A stretch of DNA of 9,006 bases from JAWLGW01 sp964569055 (lineage in GTDB: Bacteria > Planctomycetota > J058), in the NCBI GenBank assembly GCA_964569055.1, contig CAZMSZ010000318.1:1-9006 (forward strand). The letters run 5' to 3'. A program made the translations under genes and the position numbers. A model generated the notes under the pieces. It had not been told where the DNA came from. It was given only the letters and a program-made list of their open reading frames with translations, and ran no database searches. This document shows positions 6,501 to 9,006 of the stretch, piece by piece (position 1 is the first letter of the stretch; every line of letters starts with the position of its first letter).

Positions 6501-7374
6501 AGCGGGACGTGGCGCGGATCTCGCGGCGGAACCGCTCGAGCGAGGCCTTGGACGAGACCAGGCTGGGGTTGAGGACCTTGAGCGCGACGACCTTCTCCAT
6601 CAGGCAGTGCTCGGCCCGGTAGACCGTGCCCATGCCGCCCTCGCCGACCTTCTCCAGGATCCGGTAGCGCGAGGCGATCGTCTTGCCGATCAGCTCGTCG
6701 TCGCTGAGGGGCGCCGCGTCGGCCGCCACGGCGAAGCTGGCCGAGTCGACCTCCATGGTGCGCTTGTAGCCCTCGAGCTCGGCCTCGCTCACCGCGGGCC
6801 GGAGCGGGGTGGTGCGGCGGACGGGCTGCGCGTCGAGGAGGCCCCGCGGGCCCTGCGCCTTCTTGAGCCGGGAGCTCTCGAGCTCGCTGGCGGGGTCGAA
6901 CGGCGCGGCGGCCGCGAACGGCTCGTCGCGCGGCTGCGGCTCGCGCAACAGCCCCTCGAGGCCGAGCTCCTCGATCCGCGCCGTCTCGTCGGCGAGCCGC
7001 ACGAGCTGCTCGTCGACCGCCTCCTCGATCTGCGCGGGGGCGACGAGGCGCCGCTCGACCAGGACCTGCGCGATCCGCACCCGGTAGTTCTGCTGCTCCT
7101 GGACCGCGAACGCCTTGCGCACGGTGTCGGCGTCGACCAGCCGGCGCTCGACCAGGATCCGGGCCAGGATCCGCTCGGCGCGCATGAACTGCATCAGCGC
7201 CTGGGCGCGCTGGGCCTGCTTGGCCTGCTCGGCGCCGATCAGCCCGCGCTCGACCAGGACCTCGCCCAGGCTCCGGCCGCCGAGGCGCGCCAGGCACTCG
7301 GAGACCTGCGCGTAGGTGGCGAGCCGGTTCTTGAGGACGACCTGGCCGAACAGGATCTCGGAGTAGGCGGGCAT
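3568..7374 (-). CDS. Membrane-anchored Ser/Thr kinase with pseudo-FGE sensor domain
   Basis: The 1268-residue product has five parts. Residues 6-125 hold four repeats around '[VI]L[VK][EN]R.L[VI]' (e.g. VLVERGLI, ILVERRLV, VLVERRLV), resembling the N-terminal domain of type II secretion/pilus ATPases. Residues 237-509 are a complete Hanks-type kinase: GEGGMG (244-249), K266, E285, HRDLKLGN (D361, N366), DFG (D383) and GTPQYMSPEQ (413-422). A membrane helix follows at 583-609. Residues 610-1060 are helical and partly TPR-like. Residues 1070-1268 are a formylglycine-generating-enzyme/SUMF1 fold ending GLRVFASER; the catalytic C-terminal cysteines are absent, so it is probably a ligand-binding domain outside the cytoplasm. 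The ATG at 7374 is preferred (GGGGA 4 nt upstream); a GTG at 7398 would add eight residues. It runs divergently from the VWA gene. Its substrates are unknown. Confidence 0.93.
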   Translation of the reverse strand: MPAYSEILFGQVVLKNRLATYAQVSECLARLGGRSLGEVLVERGLIGAEQAKQAQRAQALMQFMRAERILARILVERRLVDADTVRKAFAVQEQQNYRVRIAQVLVERRLVAPAQIEEAVDEQLVRLADETARIEELGLEGLLREPQPRDEPFAAAAPFDPASELESSRLKKAQGPRGLLDAQPVRRTTPLRPAVSEAELEGYKRTMEVDSASFAVAADAAPLSDDELIGKTIASRYRILEKVGEGGMGTVYRAEHCLMEKVVALKVLNPSLVSSKASLERFRREIRATSRFQHKHVIQIYDAGEGEGGLFYMAMEFAEGETLEEMLARERPMDVERALELYKQVLRAVGEAHKKDIVHRDLKLGNIMVVRDKEGGEVAKVMDFGIAKIAQGEQEAAAEGGGLYRTQEGIVTGTPQYMSPEQASGEKVDHRSDLYSLGVILFELLTGRLPFTSDTPMGFLGKHIVEPPPRPSAVSPRPIPEVLDEVTLKLLEKSPADRYQTAGEVLSDLELRASGEVLARSAAAAAALASSRRPPQPTVELDTSGSTSGARGFAPTIPLQPAARLDDTSDTPPPASDDLERRKLLVLGGLAGVLVLVITIATTLALALSGPDPSQEIAGALARGEALLSTDPAETVRLIAPLAEVHDEHEGLRELLARARDAVARKERAAHDARQQVEYADTLVAKFDQGTAGRDTAERAVQLYRDAQRLAFDPEVQARLERLEARLAAFGGAQSGAQTGVGGTGSAATTPEPTTASGEAELLRASRALDQGELEEAARLLEHAAGQLPADHAELVRLQAHLRAERLIVAGKAAQSGGRLGEAREKLEEARRLHPGGPRALAEIARLLEEVSAAEARLTRAGALTRELEAVLAAARVLDLSGARAALDRAAEAAGDASPPELARRREALEQLELLAPGWREARERVATLVDRGGAGDLPRARALLTSLRELRTPLEALASDPELQHVMQAALEEELTRATALVTRLEQAADQAKSEKLRRFERALAKLREQPEQRETYAAVGERLDELLRLRDFPSYIEGECSPEDRDWLDEQLARYERRRAVWDELGRDMVQIPGGAWTAPDGREHQLPATFYACDHEVTCLEWQAFLRATGRRRPPQFPGPIEEPVRFVSLADARAYCEWLGKGKRLVAFRLPEEGEWERAARGPEGTEFPWGAAFESWRAEHAAVGGRLLSRVRSFDKDKNGWGLWDVVGNVREMTATKDGGKLVLRGGAASEERARTGASTRVLVRPGEEVAGFVGLRVFASER

Positions 7375-7447
7375 GCGTCCCCGAGGATGCCCGATCACGG
7401 GCGAGCGCGCGGCGCCTCGCGGCCCCGCCGCCGGGCCGACCGCGCAA

Positions 7448-7466
7448 CCCCTTGAACGACAAGGGG
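7448..7466 (-). promoter_or_regulatory. Hairpin in the kinase 5' untranslated region
   Basis: CCCCTTG (7448-7454) and CAAGGGG (7460-7466) form a perfect 7-bp stem with a 5-nt loop. Relative to the predicted kinase promoter it starts a few bases downstream of the transcription start. It could stabilise the mRNA or be an operator for the divergent gene pair. Confidence 0.5.
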
Positions 7467-7478
7467 ATTCAGCGCGGG

Positions 7479-7507
7479 ATCATAGCCCTGCCGCGGGCGG
7501 GGCGCAA
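7479..7507 (-). promoter_or_regulatory. Predicted sigma-70-type promoter of the kinase gene
   Basis: On the minus strand TTGCGC (7507-7502) is followed, after exactly 17 bp, by TATGAT (7484-7479). This matches the housekeeping -35/-10 layout well, with five of six consensus bases in the -10. Transcription would start near 7472, leaving about 98 nt of leader before the ATG at 7374. Confidence 0.6.
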
Positions 7508-7540
7508 CGCCGCCGCGCCCCAGGCTGGGCCGACGGGCGC

Positions 7541-7547
7541 GTAGACT
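7541..7547 (+). promoter_or_regulatory. Possible -10 element for leaderless transcription of the VWA gene
   Basis: GTAGACT contains the TANNNT hexamer TAGACT at 7542-7547, ending 6 nt before the GTG at 7554. That distance would place the transcription start at or next to the start codon. No convincing Shine-Dalgarno site exists (only AAGG, 1 nt from the GTG), and no clear -35 is visible. Confidence 0.4.
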
Positions 7548-7553
7548 GAAGGC

Positions 7554-8721
<1,168 letters not shown>

Positions 8722-8747
<26 letters not shown>

Positions 8748-8782
8748 AGCGCCAGCCGTTGCGAAGGGCGCCGAAGAATTCG
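8722..8782 (+). repeat. 3'-end hairpin repeat, copy 3
   Basis: A perfect 15-bp inverted repeat, CGAATTCTTCGGCGC (8722-8736) and GCGCCGAAGAATTCG (8768-8782), encloses 31 nt. The loop motif CTCCGTGTGAAGCGCCA parallels TTCCGTGTGAACCGCCA in copy 1, and an inner GCGCT/AGCGC stem can form. The VWA gene's TGA stop (8745-8747) lies inside the loop motif. Confidence 0.85.
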
Positions 8783-8828
8783 ATGGGGCTGTGACCGGCG
8801 ATAGAGATCCTCCTCGGCCGAGGTTTAG

Positions 8829-9006
8829 AGCTGTCGCAAACGGTCCAGATTGCTTGCCCGTGAGTTCTGGAGCGGGGTGAGCACGTGGTGTTGGCTGTCG
8901 CACGTGCGACAGCTCCGCGGCGGGGCGGACAAGGAGGGGAGCTGTCGCCAGTCGCCAGGGCGCGCCGCGCTCCCCCTGCTGCTGTCGCACGTGCGACAGC
9001 TCCGCG
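8829..9006. repeat. Cluster of GCTGTCGC sites with two 20-bp palindromes
   Basis: The octamer GCTGTCGC or its complement occurs six times: at 8830, at 8941, and twice in each of two identical perfect palindromes, GCTGTCGCACGTGCGACAGC at 8894-8913 and 8981-9000. Each palindrome is followed by TCCGCG, and the second copy ends at the window edge. The same octamer occurs four times in the 3.2-3.5 kb gap, and I noticed none inside a gene. These could be binding sites of a dimeric protein or members of a palindromic intergenic repeat family. I see no gene in 8783-9006. Confidence 0.7.

Noticed and set aside
4873..7455. A very long plus-strand open frame (860 codons) opposite the kinase gene
   Set aside because: It is antisense to a gene with a complete kinase motif set. 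Its Leu/Arg/Gly/Asp/His-rich composition is what GC-rich codon bias on the other strand produces, and it shows no domain.
8829..9006. A CRISPR array or tracr-like region at the right end
   Set aside because: The repeats are short palindromes with unequal spacing (64, 47 and 40 bp between octamers) and no uniform spacers, and there are no cas genes.

Overview
The window is a very GC-rich bacterial chromosome segment with long, widely spaced genes and repeat-bearing intergenic DNA. A eukaryote-type Ser/Thr kinase fused to a sulfatase-modifying-factor (FGE) domain, a GTG start with little or no leader, and a coiled-coil protein with a tail I associate with deltaproteobacterial lineages together suggest Myxococcota. 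A high-GC Planctomycetota is the main alternative. No rRNA, tRNA, CRISPR array, transposase or phage gene is visible, so taxonomy rests on domain style only.

Layout. 1-191: non-coding leader with tandem hairpins and CTCTGCG repeats. 192-2997: four genes on the + strand with 52-71 nt gaps (DUF58 von Willebrand-like protein; 91-residue unknown; small lipoprotein; coiled-coil protein). 2998-3567: 570 nt convergent gap, closed at each end by a copy of the same hairpin repeat and carrying scattered GCGACAGC octamers. 3568-7374: one large minus-strand gene for a membrane-anchored Ser/Thr kinase with N-terminal secretion-ATPase-like repeats and a C-terminal pseudo-FGE domain. 7375-7553: divergent promoter region. 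7554-8747: COG3825/CoxE-type VWA protein on the + strand. 8748-9006: a third hairpin-repeat copy, then a cluster of GCTGTCGC sites including two identical 20-bp perfect palindromes, the second running to the window edge.

How the parts may work together. The kinase is the only clear signalling protein; its substrates are not evident. DUF58 and COG3825 proteins usually act as von Willebrand partners of MoxR-type AAA+ ATPases, but no MoxR gene lies in the window, so any ATPase partner is outside it. I see no clear defence or biosynthetic system.

The most distinctive signal is non-coding. A 61-63 bp hairpin element with a conserved core stem (ATTCTTCGGC / GCCGAAGAAT), covarying outer pairs and a conserved loop motif occurs three times, each time at a gene 3' end and in the same orientation relative to that gene. 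It touches or contains the stop codon in all three cases. A second family, GCGACAGC/GCTGTCGC, was seen only in the two larger intergenic regions.
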